This document shows positions 50,789 through 59,384 of a DNA stretch of 64,000 nt, in pieces. The notes beneath the pieces were generated by a model. The model had not been told where the DNA came from. It ran no database searches and saw nothing but the letters and a program-made list of their open reading frames with translations. This stretch comes from Bradyrhizobium ivorense (GTDB lineage: Bacteria; Pseudomonadota; Alphaproteobacteria; Rhizobiales; Xanthobacteraceae): the NCBI RefSeq assembly GCF_900696085.1, contig NZ_CAADFC020000028.1, positions 744,001-808,000 on the forward strand. Reading direction: 5' to 3'. The translations under genes and the position numbers were made by a program. Position 1 is the first letter of the stretch; each line of letters begins with the position of its first letter.

Positions 50789-50811
50789 ATTTTGGTAAAA
50801 TCTACCAAAAT
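50789..50811. promoter_or_regulatory. Lrp-type operator 1 (GGTA-N5-TACC)
   Basis: ATTTTGGTA and TACCAAAAT are perfect 9-bp arms around AAATC. It lies between the divergent Lrp-family gene and the oxidoreductase gene. Its core GGTA-N5-TACC recurs exactly 70 bases downstream. Confidence 0.7.
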
Positions 50812-50863
50812 TGAGCGGGTTCAAAAATCTTTTGCCGAAAATGTGTTTCGAGCCGAACAGATA

Positions 50864-50876
50864 GGTAAGACCTACC
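50864..50876. promoter_or_regulatory. Lrp-type operator 2 (GGTA-N5-TACC)
   Basis: GGTA-AGACC-TACC, same core and spacing as operator 1 and 70 bases away, nearly seven helical turns, so both would face the same side of the DNA. It ends 57 bases before the oxidoreductase ATG. Confidence 0.65.
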
Positions 50877-50933
50877 AACGGCTCAGGCGTAGCGTTGGGT
50901 CTGAGATCACATCGATTCCTTAAGGGGTCAGTT

Positions 50934-53900
50934 ATGGGCCAGATGCCGCAGCTCGACGCCTACCAGCTTTCCGACCGCTACAGCCGCCAGCACGGCCGCG
51001 TCTTCCTCACGGGAACGCAGGCGATTGTGCGCATCGCGCTCGACCAGATCAGGCGCGACCGCGCCGCCGGGCTCAACACCGCGGGCTTCATCTCCGGCTA
51101 TCGCGGCTCGCCGCTCGGCGGCGTCGATCTCGAGCTGTGGAAGATCCAGCAGCAATTGAAGGACAGCCGCATCGAGTTTCTGCCTGCGGTCAACGAGGAC
51201 CTCGCGGCCACCGTGGTGCTCGGCTCGCAGCAGGTCGAGACGCAACGGGATCGCGAGGTCGATGGCGTATTCGGGCTGTGGTATGGCAAGGGCCCGGGTA
51301 TCGACCGCTCCGGCGATGCGCTGAAGCACGGCAATGCCTATGGCTCGTCGCCGCATGGCGGGGTGCTCGTGGTCGCCGGCGACGACCATGGCTGCGTGTC
51401 GTCGTCGATGCCGCACCAGTCCGACGTCGCGTTCATGAGCTGGTTCATGCCGACGCTGCACCCGGCCGACGTCGGCGAATATCTCGCGTTCGGCGAGTAT
51501 GGCTATGCGCTGAGCCGCTTCTCCGGCATGTGGGTCGGCTTCAAGGCGATCTCGGAGATCGTCGAGTCAGGCGCTTCGGTCGAACTGCGGCCGCCGCGCC
51601 GGTTCATCCAGCCCGATTTCACGCCGCCGCCCGGCGGCCTGCACTATCGCTGGCCGGATTTGCCAGGACCGCAGATCGAGGAGCGGCTGGAGGCGAAGAA
51701 GCACGCGGTGTACGCCTTTGCAAAAGCCAATCCGATCGACCGCCGCATCTACAATGTCAAGGACGCGAGCTACGGCATCGTCACCACGGGCAAGGCGCAC
51801 CTCGATCTGATGGAGGCGCTGCGGCTGGTCGGGCTCGATGAAGCCAGTTGCCGCCGCTTCGGCATCGACATCTACAAGGTCGGCATGGTGTGGCCGCTGG
51901 CGCTGCACGACGCCATGGAGTTTGTGAAGGGCAAGCGCGAGATTCTGGTCGTCGAGGAGAAGCGCGGCATCATCGAGAGCCAGTTCAAGGAATATTTTTA
52001 TGACTATCCGGGCGCGAAGCCGGAGCGGATGGTCGGCAAGCATGACGAAACCGGCGCACGGCTGATCTCCTGGATCGGCGAATTGTCGCCGCGCATGCTG
52101 GCCGGCGTGCTGGCGCGGCGGCTCGATCCGATGTTTCCGGAGCTGCAACTCGCGCAGCGCGTGGCTGCGCTTGCGCCGGAGCGGGATCGGACCATCGCGG
52201 TCCCGGGCGCGACGCGGACGCCGTATTTCTGCTCGGGCTGCCCGCACAACACCTCCACAAAAGTGCCCGAAGGCTCCAAGGCACTCGCCGGCATCGGCTG
52301 CCACTTCATGGCGAGCTGGATGGACCGCGAGACTTCGTCACTGATCCAGATGGGCGGCGAAGGCGTCAACTGGGCGGCCTCGTCGCGATTCACCGGCAAC
52401 ACGCATGTGTTCCAGAATCTCGGCGAAGGCACCTATTATCATTCCGGCTCGATGGCGATCCGGCAGGCGATCGCCGCGAAGGCCAACATCACCTACAAGA
52501 TCCTGTTCAACGACGCAGTGGCGATGACCGGCGGTCAGCCGGTCGACGGCCCGGTCAGCGTGCAGGCGATCGCGCACAGCGTCCGCGCCGAGGGCGTGTC
52601 GCGGATCGCGCTGGTGTCTGATGATCCCACGCATTTCTCGCCCGCCGATCTGCCTAGCGGCGTCACCATCCATCCGCGCGAGGAGATGGACGCCGTGCAG
52701 CGCGAGCTGCGCGCAATCTCCGGCGTCACCGTGCTGATCTATCAGCAGACCTGCGCCACCGAGAAGCGGCGGCGGCGCAAGCGCGGCACGCTTCCCGACC
52801 CGGCGCGCTTTGCCTATATCAACGACCTGGTCTGCGAGGGTTGCGGCGACTGCTCGGTGGAGTCGAACTGCCTCAGCGTCGAGCCGAAGGAAACGCCGTT
52901 CGGCCGCAAGCGCAAGATCAACCTCTCGACCTGCAACAAGGATTTTTCCTGCATCAACGGCTTTTGCCCGAGCTTTGTCACCATCGAAGGCGGCAAGCGG
53001 CGGGCCAAGAGCGCCAGCGCGATCGATCCGCTCGCGCGTGCCGCCACGCTGCCCGCGCCGGAGCTGGCGATGCTCGACAAGCCCTATGATCTGCTCGTCA
53101 CCGGCGTCGGCGGCACTGGCGTGATCACGGTCGGCGCGCTGATCGCGATGGCCGCGCATCTCGAGGGCCGCGGCGTCTCGGTGCTCGACTTCACCGGGTT
53201 TGCGCAAAAGTTCGGCCCGGTGCTGAGCTATCTGCGGCTGGCGGCGGCGCCCGAGGCGCTGCACCAGGTGCGGATCGACCAGGGCGCGGCCGATGCGCTG
53301 ATCGGCTGCGACCTCGTGGTGAGCTCGTCGGCGAAAGCCTCCGGCTCCTATCGCAAGGGCATGCGCGCCGCGGTTAACCTCGCGGAGATGCCGACCGGCG
53401 ACGTGGTGCGGTTTCGCGATGCCGACCTCGCCTCGCCGGTGCGCCTCCGCGCCATCGAGCGGGTGATCGGACCCGGCAACCTCGCCAGCATCGATGCCAA
53501 CGCGCTGGCCGAACGACTGCTCGGCGACAGCGTCTACGCCAACATCATGATGCTCGGCTTTGCCTGGCAGCAGGGCCTGGTGCCGGTGTCGCTGGACGCG
53601 CTGACGCGCGCGATCGAGCTCAACGGCGTCACTGTCGAGCGCAACCAGCAGGCGCTGGCCTGGGGCCGGATCGCGTTTGCCGATCCGGAGTTCCTGCCGA
53701 AGGCCGAGGATGCCGCCAGCAAGCAGCCCGAGACGATCGACCAGATCATCGCGCGGCGCGCCGATTTCCTGCGCGACTATCAGGACGAGGCCTATGCCGC
53801 GCGCTATCGCGCAACGGTCGATCGCGTGCGCCGTGCCGAGGCGGCGCTTGGCAGCAACCGCGAAGGGACTGTGCCCCCTCTCCCGCTTGCGGGGGAGGGT

Positions 53901-54575
53901 TGGGGTGGGGGTCTCTCCACGAGTCGTATCGCGGAGGGAGCCCCCACCCGCATCGCATCTATCGATGCGATGCGGCCTCCCCCGCAAGCGGGAGAGGCGG
54001 ACGGCGTCCGCGGCAAGGGCGAGCTTCCCCTCACCGAGGCCGTGGCCCGCGCACTGTTCAAGCTGATGGCCTACAAGGACGAGTACGAGGTGGCGCGGCT
54101 GCATATGCAGAGCGGTTTCCTCGACGAGATCAGACGCGAATTCGATGGGGATTTTCGCGTGCAGTATCACCTCGCGCCGCCGCTGCTGCCGGCGCGGCTT
54201 GATGCGCGCGGACGGCCGCGCAAGCGCGCCTTTGGCCAGTGGATCCAGACGCCGCTCAAACTGCTGGCACGGTTGAAGAGGCTGCGCGGCACGCCGTTCG
54301 ACCCGTTCGGCTACACCGCGGAGCGGCGTGCCGAGCGTGCGCTGATCGGCTGGTACGAGGCGCTGATCGACACAATCATCGGCAAGCTCGACGCGGCGCG
54401 GCTGCCTGACCTCGTCGCGCTGGCAAAGGCGCCGATGGAGATCCGCGGCTACGGTCCGGTGAAGGATGCCGCGATCGAAAAAACAAAGGCGGAGGTGGCG
54501 CGGCTGACCGCGCAACTCTCCGCCCCGACAGGTGCCGGCGACGGTTCAGGCCGTCGCACCGCGCTTGGCGGGTGA
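50934..54575 (+). CDS. Fused indolepyruvate:ferredoxin oxidoreductase
   Basis: 1213 residues; ATG 50934 has TAAGGGG upstream, and the longer reading adds 13 unlikely residues. Fused alpha/beta/gamma-type enzyme that decarboxylates indolepyruvate (and other aryl pyruvates from transaminated aromatic amino acids) to acyl-CoA. Order: TPP-binding and pyruvate:ferredoxin-like domains (about 15-600, with SGCPHNTSTKVPEGS and GEGVNW), a Cys-rich iron-sulfur part (CEGCGDCSVESNC near 634-646; CNKDFSCINGFC near 665-676), the gamma domain (TGVGGTGVITVGALIAMA, about 722-950) and a C-terminal DUF6537-like region. Residues about 981-1022 are a translated palindromic repeat (53874-53997) that the family normally lacks. 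The 3' end overlaps the converging mctP gene by 30 bases. Confidence 0.92.
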   Translation: MGQMPQLDAYQLSDRYSRQHGRVFLTGTQAIVRIALDQIRRDRAAGLNTAGFISGYRGSPLGGVDLELWKIQQQLKDSRIEFLPAVNEDLAATVVLGSQQVETQRDREVDGVFGLWYGKGPGIDRSGDALKHGNAYGSSPHGGVLVVAGDDHGCVSSSMPHQSDVAFMSWFMPTLHPADVGEYLAFGEYGYALSRFSGMWVGFKAISEIVESGASVELRPPRRFIQPDFTPPPGGLHYRWPDLPGPQIEERLEAKKHAVYAFAKANPIDRRIYNVKDASYGIVTTGKAHLDLMEALRLVGLDEASCRRFGIDIYKVGMVWPLALHDAMEFVKGKREILVVEEKRGIIESQFKEYFYDYPGAKPERMVGKHDETGARLISWIGELSPRMLAGVLARRLDPMFPELQLAQRVAALAPERDRTIAVPGATRTPYFCSGCPHNTSTKVPEGSKALAGIGCHFMASWMDRETSSLIQMGGEGVNWAASSRFTGNTHVFQNLGEGTYYHSGSMAIRQAIAAKANITYKILFNDAVAMTGGQPVDGPVSVQAIAHSVRAEGVSRIALVSDDPTHFSPADLPSGVTIHPREEMDAVQRELRAISGVTVLIYQQTCATEKRRRRKRGTLPDPARFAYINDLVCEGCGDCSVESNCLSVEPKETPFGRKRKINLSTCNKDFSCINGFCPSFVTIEGGKRRAKSASAIDPLARAATLPAPELAMLDKPYDLLVTGVGGTGVITVGALIAMAAHLEGRGVSVLDFTGFAQKFGPVLSYLRLAAAPEALHQVRIDQGAADALIGCDLVVSSSAKASGSYRKGMRAAVNLAEMPTGDVVRFRDADLASPVRLRAIERVIGPGNLASIDANALAERLLGDSVYANIMMLGFAWQQGLVPVSLDALTRAIELNGVTVERNQQALAWGRIAFADPEFLPKAEDAASKQPETIDQIIARRADFLRDYQDEAYAARYRATVDRVRRAEAALGSNREGTVPPLPLAGEGWGGGLSTSRIAEGAPTRIASIDAMRPPPQAGEADGVRGKGELPLTEAVARALFKLMAYKDEYEVARLHMQSGFLDEIRREFDGDFRVQYHLAPPLLPARLDARGRPRKRAFGQWIQTPLKLLARLKRLRGTPFDPFGYTAERRAERALIGWYEALIDTIIGKLDAARLPDLVALAKAPMEIRGYGPVKDAAIEKTKAEVARLTAQLSAPTGAGDGSGRRTALGG
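53874..53997. repeat. Palindromic repeat family R1, copy b, inside a CDS
   Basis: Same unit as 9769-9892, reverse orientation: outer arms CCTCTCCCGCTTGCGGGGG and CCTCCCCCGCAAGCGGGAG, with GGGTGGGGGTCTCTCC-type and ATCGATGCGATGCGG palindromes inside. It lies wholly within the oxidoreductase gene, is read in frame as PPLPLAGEGWGGGL..., and contains no stop in that frame. Confidence 0.9.
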
Positions 54576-56036
54576 CACCAGGCTGACCACGACGGTCGCA
54601 AGCACCGCGACCGCGATGTTCAGCAGCAGCGCGCCGAGCCCGACATAGAAGGTGTAGCTGGCATCGCCGAACGAGATCGAGGCCAGTGGCTTCAGCCCGT
54701 TGCTCCACGCAGTATAGGTGCCCCAACCGATCCCGACCGCCCAGCCGAGCAGCAGCGCTTCGGCGCGGAACCAGACGGTGAACAGGCCGAACACCAGTGC
54801 GGGAAGCGTCTGCACGATCCAGAGCCCGCCGAGCAGCTGCAGGTCGAGCGCATATTGCGTGGGCAGCAACAGGATGAAGGCCAGCGCGCCGACCTTCACC
54901 ACCAGCGAGGTGATCTTTGCCACCGACGCCTCGCCGGCATGCGAGATGTCGGGATTGACGTAGGACTTCCAGACGTTGCGGGTGAACAGGTTGGCGGCGC
55001 CGATGCTCATCACCGCCGCCGGCACCAGCGCGCCGATCGCGATCGCCGAAAACGCAAAGCCCGCGAACCACTCCGGGAACAGCGTCTTGAACAGCATCGG
55101 CACCACGTCGTTCGGCGACGTCACCTTGATGCCTGCTGCGTAGGCGATGTAGCCGAGCAGCGCGATCAGGCCGAGCAGCAGCGTATAGGCCGGCAGCAGG
55201 ATCGCGTTCTTACGAATGGTGTCGGCCGATTTCGAGGCGAAGATGCCGGTCAGCGTGTGCGGGTACATGAAGGCCGCGAGCGCCGATCCCAGCGCCAAGG
55301 TCGCATAGGGCAAATATTGCGCGGGCTTCAACGTCAGACCGGTGGCGCCGCCCTTGGCGGTGAAGGCATCGTTCGCCGCGGCGAACACCGCACCGTAGCC
55401 GCCGAGCTTGGCCGGCACCACGACCACGGCCGTCAGCACCACGATGTAGATCATGATGTCCTTGACGAAGGCGATCAGCGCCGGCGCGCGCAAGCCGGAG
55501 CTGTAGGTATAGAGCGCAAGGATCACGAATGCGGCGATGATCGGCAATTCACCCGACAACCCCATCGCCTTGATCACCACCTCCATGCCGATCAGTTGCA
55601 GCGCGATATAGGGCATGGTCGCGACCAGGCCCGTCAGCGCCACCGCGAGCTCGAGCGCGCGCGAGCCGTAGGCGGCATGGACGACGTCGGCGGCGGTGAC
55701 GTGCCCCGCGGCATGCGCCTTCCTCCACAGCACCGGCATCACCGCGAACACGAAGGGATAGACGATGATGGTGTAGGGCAGCGCGAAGAAGCCGTAGGCG
55801 CCGACGGCATAGACCAGCGCCGGCACCGCGATCACGGTGTAGGCGGTGTAGAAATCGCCGCCGACCAGGAACCAGGTGATCCAGGTGCCGAACTGGCGGC
55901 CGCCGAGACCCCACTCGTCGAGATGCTCGCCGACCGGGCCAGACTTCCAGCGCGCGGCGAAGAAGCCCATCACGGTGACGAGCGCGAAGAAGAAGACGAA
56001 GACGGATAGCGCGATCCAGGCGATCCCGTTGTTCAT
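54546..56036 (-). CDS. mctP: Sodium:solute symporter, monocarboxylate permease
   Basis: 496-residue SSS-family transporter with about 13 membrane helices. It opens IALSVFVFFFALVTVMGFFAA; DEWGLGGRQFGTWITWFLVGG and DFYTAYTVIAVPALVYAVGA are highly characteristic of rhizobial MctP, which imports lactate, pyruvate, propionate and alanine. The DUF3311 gene precedes it by 10 bases, the usual partner. Its 3' end overlaps the oxidoreductase gene by 30 bases, tail to tail. Substrate range beyond monocarboxylates is inferred. Confidence 0.85.
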   Translation of the reverse strand: MNNGIAWIALSVFVFFFALVTVMGFFAARWKSGPVGEHLDEWGLGGRQFGTWITWFLVGGDFYTAYTVIAVPALVYAVGAYGFFALPYTIIVYPFVFAVMPVLWRKAHAAGHVTAADVVHAAYGSRALELAVALTGLVATMPYIALQLIGMEVVIKAMGLSGELPIIAAFVILALYTYSSGLRAPALIAFVKDIMIYIVVLTAVVVVPAKLGGYGAVFAAANDAFTAKGGATGLTLKPAQYLPYATLALGSALAAFMYPHTLTGIFASKSADTIRKNAILLPAYTLLLGLIALLGYIAYAAGIKVTSPNDVVPMLFKTLFPEWFAGFAFSAIAIGALVPAAVMSIGAANLFTRNVWKSYVNPDISHAGEASVAKITSLVVKVGALAFILLLPTQYALDLQLLGGLWIVQTLPALVFGLFTVWFRAEALLLGWAVGIGWGTYTAWSNGLKPLASISFGDASYTFYVGLGALLLNIAVAVLATVVVSLVSPAKRGATA

Positions 56037-56046
56037 GGCTGCCCCC

Positions 56047-56244
56047 TCACCGCGTCTCGTCGCGCTCAGGCGCGCGGCTGCGATAGACCAGCCAGATCAG
56101 CAGCGAGGAAATCGGCACCCAGGCGAGCTGGTACCAGTAGAAGAAGGGAAAACCGAACAGCGATGGTTCGGCGAAGTTGTAGAACGGCACCCACAGCAAG
56201 CCGATGAACGGCAGCAGCAACAATATCCACATCAGCCTACTCAT
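56047..56244 (-). CDS. DUF3311 small membrane protein
   Basis: 65 residues with two hydrophobic helices: MWILLLLPFIGLLWVPFYNF, then FFYWYQLAWVPISSLLIWLVY, and a polar C-terminus RSRAPERDETR. This is the DUF3311 pattern (WVPxxN and FPFFYWYQL). Such genes stand directly upstream of SSS symporters and are probably a small accessory subunit for them. The gap to mctP is 10 bases, so the two form an operon. Confidence 0.9.
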   Translation of the reverse strand: MSRLMWILLLLPFIGLLWVPFYNFAEPSLFGFPFFYWYQLAWVPISSLLIWLVYRSRAPERDETR

Positions 56245-56386
56245 TAAGCCATAGCGTTGCCCATGCGCGGCGATCTCGCCGGCACTGCCCCGCGATCAAC
56301 GATCCAGGAACCTGTTCGTTGCGTCTAGAATCACGGTTACGGCAATGCGACGCAAAAAGATGTGATCGTCGCCTCGCGCATGCCAG

Positions 56387-57352
56387 CTACTCCAACTTGA
56401 TGCCGGCGTCCCCGATCACCTTGCGCCAACGCGCCTCCTCGCCGGCAAAGTGGCGGTCGAGCTCGGCCGGCGGCGCTGCGACCATCACGAGGCCCTCATT
56501 GAGGCCGAGCTTCTTGAAGGCGTCGGACTGCACCGCTTTGGCGGCGGATTTGTTCAGGCGCTCGATCACATCAGGCGGGGTGTTCGCCGGCGCGAACAGG
56601 CCGTACCAGGATTCCGCGACATAGCCCGGCACGCCGGCCTCCGCCACCGTCGGCAGTTGCGGGAACGCCGCCGAGCGTTCGGCCGAGGTCACCGCGATGG
56701 CGCGCAACTGCCCGGCCGCAACCAGCGACGCGCAGCTCGCCACCGTCGTGAACATCACCTGGATCTGGCCGCCGAGCAAATCGGTGATCGCCGGCGCCGC
56801 GCCCTTGTAGGGCACGGTGGTGAGATTGACGCCGGCCAGATGCTTGAACAGCTCGCCGGCGAGATGCGCCGAGGTGCCGGTGCCATAGGTGCCGTAGGAG
56901 AGCTTTTCCGGATCGGCCTTCGCGGCCGCAATCAGATCGGCGATCGATTTCACCGGCGAAGCGGGATTGACAACGACGACATTGAAGGAGCGCGCGACCA
57001 GCGCCACCGGCACAAAGTCCTTGTGCGGGTCATAGGGCAGCTTCTTGTAGAGGCTCGGATTGACCGCGTTGGCGAACGTGCCCATCAGCAGCGTGTAACC
57101 GTCGGCCGGGCTGATGGCGACGCTCTGCGTGCCGATGATGGTGCCAGCCCCCGGCTTGTTCTCGATAATGACGGTGCCGCCAAGATCCTTCTGCATCTCC
57201 TGCGCCAGCGTCCGCGCCACCACATCGGTGCCGCCGCCCGGCGCGAACGGCACCACGATCTTGACGACATGGTCGGGGTAGGCGGCGCAGGCGGGTGACT
57301 GCAGCAGCACGCTTGCTGCGATCGCGAAGAATAGGGTCAGGATACGATGCAT
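56387..57352 (-). CDS. Bug-family solute-binding protein
   Basis: 321 residues from ATG 57352. Signal peptide MHRILTLFFAIAASVLLQSPACA. Bug/TctC marks: IVVPFAPGGGTDVVARTLA (ligand loop), ENKPGAGTIIGT, YKGAAPAITDLLGGQI, GVPGYVAESWYGLFAPA. It binds an anionic metabolite in the periplasm; no TctA/TctB genes are adjacent, as with the other Bug protein at 10440. The longer in-frame reading is spurious. It lies just before an IS element on the same strand. Confidence 0.9.
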   Translation of the reverse strand: MHRILTLFFAIAASVLLQSPACAAYPDHVVKIVVPFAPGGGTDVVARTLAQEMQKDLGGTVIIENKPGAGTIIGTQSVAISPADGYTLLMGTFANAVNPSLYKKLPYDPHKDFVPVALVARSFNVVVVNPASPVKSIADLIAAAKADPEKLSYGTYGTGTSAHLAGELFKHLAGVNLTTVPYKGAAPAITDLLGGQIQVMFTTVASCASLVAAGQLRAIAVTSAERSAAFPQLPTVAEAGVPGYVAESWYGLFAPANTPPDVIERLNKSAAKAVQSDAFKKLGLNEGLVMVAAPPAELDRHFAGEEARWRKVIGDAGIKLE

Positions 57353-57476
57353 GGCGGGCCCCCGGGGCGGTATCTCTTTCATACACGCGGACGCCATGCG
57401 TGCGGCGCGGGCGGTTATGAGCGAAGGAAGCGCTGCGCGCGACACTGCCCGACCCGTCATCCTGAGAGCTTGTGAC

Positions 57477-58981
57477 CCTATGCGATCGGGCACCATTTGG
57501 CGCGATAGGGCGATGGCGATCAGGCGGCAGCCCTCAAGGTTGGCGGGGTCTGGTCACGCGGCTTGGGCCAGGAGCCTGTGTCCGGCGAGAACGTTGTTGG
57601 CGAGGGCAAACCAGCGCAGCACTGTGAGCACTTTTTCGCGACCCCGAACCGTGAACTGGCGCAGGCCCCAGTTGCGGAAGCGGGCATTGATGCATTCGCC
57701 TGGCGCCCGGCGTTTGTAGACGCGCTTGCCGTGAGGGCTTTTCATCCGTCTGCGCCAGGCGGCCATGCCGGAGCCGTCTTCAGGGCGCGGCGCATAAGGA
57801 TCGGTCTCATGCTTGCTGTTGGCCGGCGGACCATAGACCTTGATGCCTTGGCTGGCAGCCCATTCGATGTCCTCGTTCTTGTTGAAGCCGCCGTCGACAA
57901 GGTAACGCTTCGCGTGACCATAAAAGCCCGCAAGCCGTTCCTGCATTGGCCGCATCAGGCCGCGGTCCGAGCCGACATTGGTCACATCCACGGCAATGGC
58001 GATCTGTCCCTCGGCGACGCTTGCGACTTGGCAGTTGTAGGCGGGACGGAAGCCACCATCGGCCATCTTCATGACCCGCGCCTGCGGGTCGGTCGTGGAA
58101 ACACGCGGCTCGGAGCGCTTGCTCCCCTTCTTTCTGTTGTTCCTGTTCTCGCGGCCGCGGCGCGCCCGATGCGCTTCGATGGCGGCAAGCTGCTCGAGCG
58201 CCGCGGCAACACGCGCCTCGCGTTCACGGGCCGCACGGTCCTCTGCAGCTCGGATACGCCTGTTGCTGGCGTCAGGATCATCGTCATTCTCCTGCCGCAG
58301 GTGCTCGACCAGACGCTTGGCTTTCTTCAACTCCTTGTGGAGCTTCTTCCTGCGCCGGAACGAACTTGCTCCGGCCGAGGCGCGCACACGCACGCCATCC
58401 TGTACCACCTCATCAAGCTCGATCACGCCAGCTACCGAGAGCGAGGCAACGTGCTCCACCAGCAACTGCTCCAAAAGCTGCGGATGCGCCGTGCGGAACT
58501 CCGACAGGCTGTGATAGTTCACGCTCACTCCGCCGCACAGCCAACGATAGGCATCATGGCTCTCGCACAGCCGTGCCAGGGCCCGCGCACTGCCGACACC
58601 CTGACTGGTGGCAAACAACCACAACGCCAATTGCAGGCGTGGGCTGACCGGCGCTTGACCCGGACCATGGGCACGCGCCCGAACGGTCTCCTCCAGGACC
58701 CTCAGGTCGAGCCTCTGGACATAGGCCCAGATCACGCGAGCCGGATGATCGGCCGGCAGCAGCGCCTCAAGATCCACCGCGCGCAACTCAACCTGATCGC
58801 GGACAGGCTCACGAAGCCGCGGGCTTCCCGGCCACTCCCGCGCAACCGCCTCAGCTTCAGGCAGATCCCCAAACAGCGTGTCTCGTGACATCCGCGCCTC
58901 CATCGACCTTTGAAAGCAGGGAATCATCCGACTCACGCCGACGCAAACAAAAACCCGCCAAATCACATAGATTCACAGCTT
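57477..58981. mobile_element. IS1182-family insertion sequence within repeat R5
   Basis: About 1.5 kb with one intact transposase. Ends share AGCTTGTGACCCTATG against the complement AAGCTGTGAATCTATG (imperfect terminal repeats, 19 of 27 positions when extended outward by two). CTGAG at 57472-57476 and 58982-58986 is a candidate target duplication. Removing the element rejoins CCCGTCATCCTGAG with GTGCGAGCC, a well-formed repeat arm. Confidence 0.8.
57554..58891 (-). CDS. IS1182-type DDE transposase
   Basis: 445 residues from ATG 58891 (longer in-frame reading starts outside the family's N-terminus). DUF772-type N-terminus: VDLEALLPADHPARVIWAYVQ, and PRLQLALWLFATSQGVGSARAL. Core: VIELDEVVQDGVRVRASAG with Asp, a long basic coiled coil (about 180-245), DGGFRPAYNCQVA, VDVTNVGSDRGLMRP and YLVDGGFNKNEDI. 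Distinct in sequence from the transposase at 22243, so a different IS1182 subgroup. Unbroken. Confidence 0.9.
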   Translation of the reverse strand: MSRDTLFGDLPEAEAVAREWPGSPRLREPVRDQVELRAVDLEALLPADHPARVIWAYVQRLDLRVLEETVRARAHGPGQAPVSPRLQLALWLFATSQGVGSARALARLCESHDAYRWLCGGVSVNYHSLSEFRTAHPQLLEQLLVEHVASLSVAGVIELDEVVQDGVRVRASAGASSFRRRKKLHKELKKAKRLVEHLRQENDDDPDASNRRIRAAEDRAAREREARVAAALEQLAAIEAHRARRGRENRNNRKKGSKRSEPRVSTTDPQARVMKMADGGFRPAYNCQVASVAEGQIAIAVDVTNVGSDRGLMRPMQERLAGFYGHAKRYLVDGGFNKNEDIEWAASQGIKVYGPPANSKHETDPYAPRPEDGSGMAAWRRRMKSPHGKRVYKRRAPGECINARFRNWGLRQFTVRGREKVLTVLRWFALANNVLAGHRLLAQAA

Positions 58982-59098
58982 CTGAGGTGCGAGCCTTGCG
59001 GCGCATTGCGCCGTTGGGCGAGCCTCGAAGGATGAATCGGCCCTGGCCGTCGATCCTTCGAGGGCCGCTGAAGAAGCGGCCGCCTCAGGATGACGGGG
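58982..59098. repeat. Palindromic repeat family R5, interrupted by IS
   Basis: Right part of a long palindromic repeat: GCGAGCCTTGCGGCGCATTG, GCCTCGAAGGATG facing ATCCTTCGAGGGC, and the right outer arm CCTCAGGATGACGGG (59083-59097). Its matching left arm CCCGTCATCCTGAG is at 57463-57476, on the other side of the IS. Confidence 0.8.
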
Positions 59099-59109
59099 AT
59101 GGTTTGCTC

Positions 59110-59226
59110 AGCTTGCTCGGTGTCATCACCCGGCTTGACCGGGTGATCCAGTATTCCAGAGACGCCGGTGATAGAAGCGAAAGGCCGCGGCGTACTGGAT
59201 CGCCCGGTCAAGCCGGGCGATGACAA
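59110..59226. repeat. Palindromic repeat family R3, copy b
   Basis: GCTTGCTCGGTGTCATCACC at the left, CGGCTTGACCGGGTGATCC and GCGTACTGGATCGCC in the body, GGTCAAGCCGGGCGATGAC at the right. Arms CATCACCCGGCTTGACCGG and CCGGTCAAGCCGGGCGATG are near complements. Same family as 49890-50002. Confidence 0.82.
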
Positions 59227-59290
59227 CGGTAGATGAGGGCAAAGCTTCACATTCTCTCAGGATGACGGGATGGAGTTGCGCGGCTCCATC

Positions 59291-59380
59291 CACGTCATTG
59301 CGAGCGAAGCGAAGCAATCCATCGTTCCGCATTCGCCGAGGCATGGATTGCTTCGTCGCTATCGCTCCTCGCAATGACGG
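59291..59380. repeat. Palindromic repeat family R6
   Basis: CGTCATTGCGAGCGAAGCG with AAGCAATCCAT at the left, and ATGGATTGCTTCG ... CGCTCCTCGCAATGACG at the right, forming one long hairpin. It ends 4 bases before the stop codon of the LysR gene. Third repeat family in a row here. Confidence 0.82.
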
Positions 59381-59384
59381 CAGC

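Noticed and set aside
52338..54515. 725-codon open frame opposite the indolepyruvate oxidoreductase
   Set aside because: Antisense shadow without recognisable domains; the sense strand encodes a clear enzyme.
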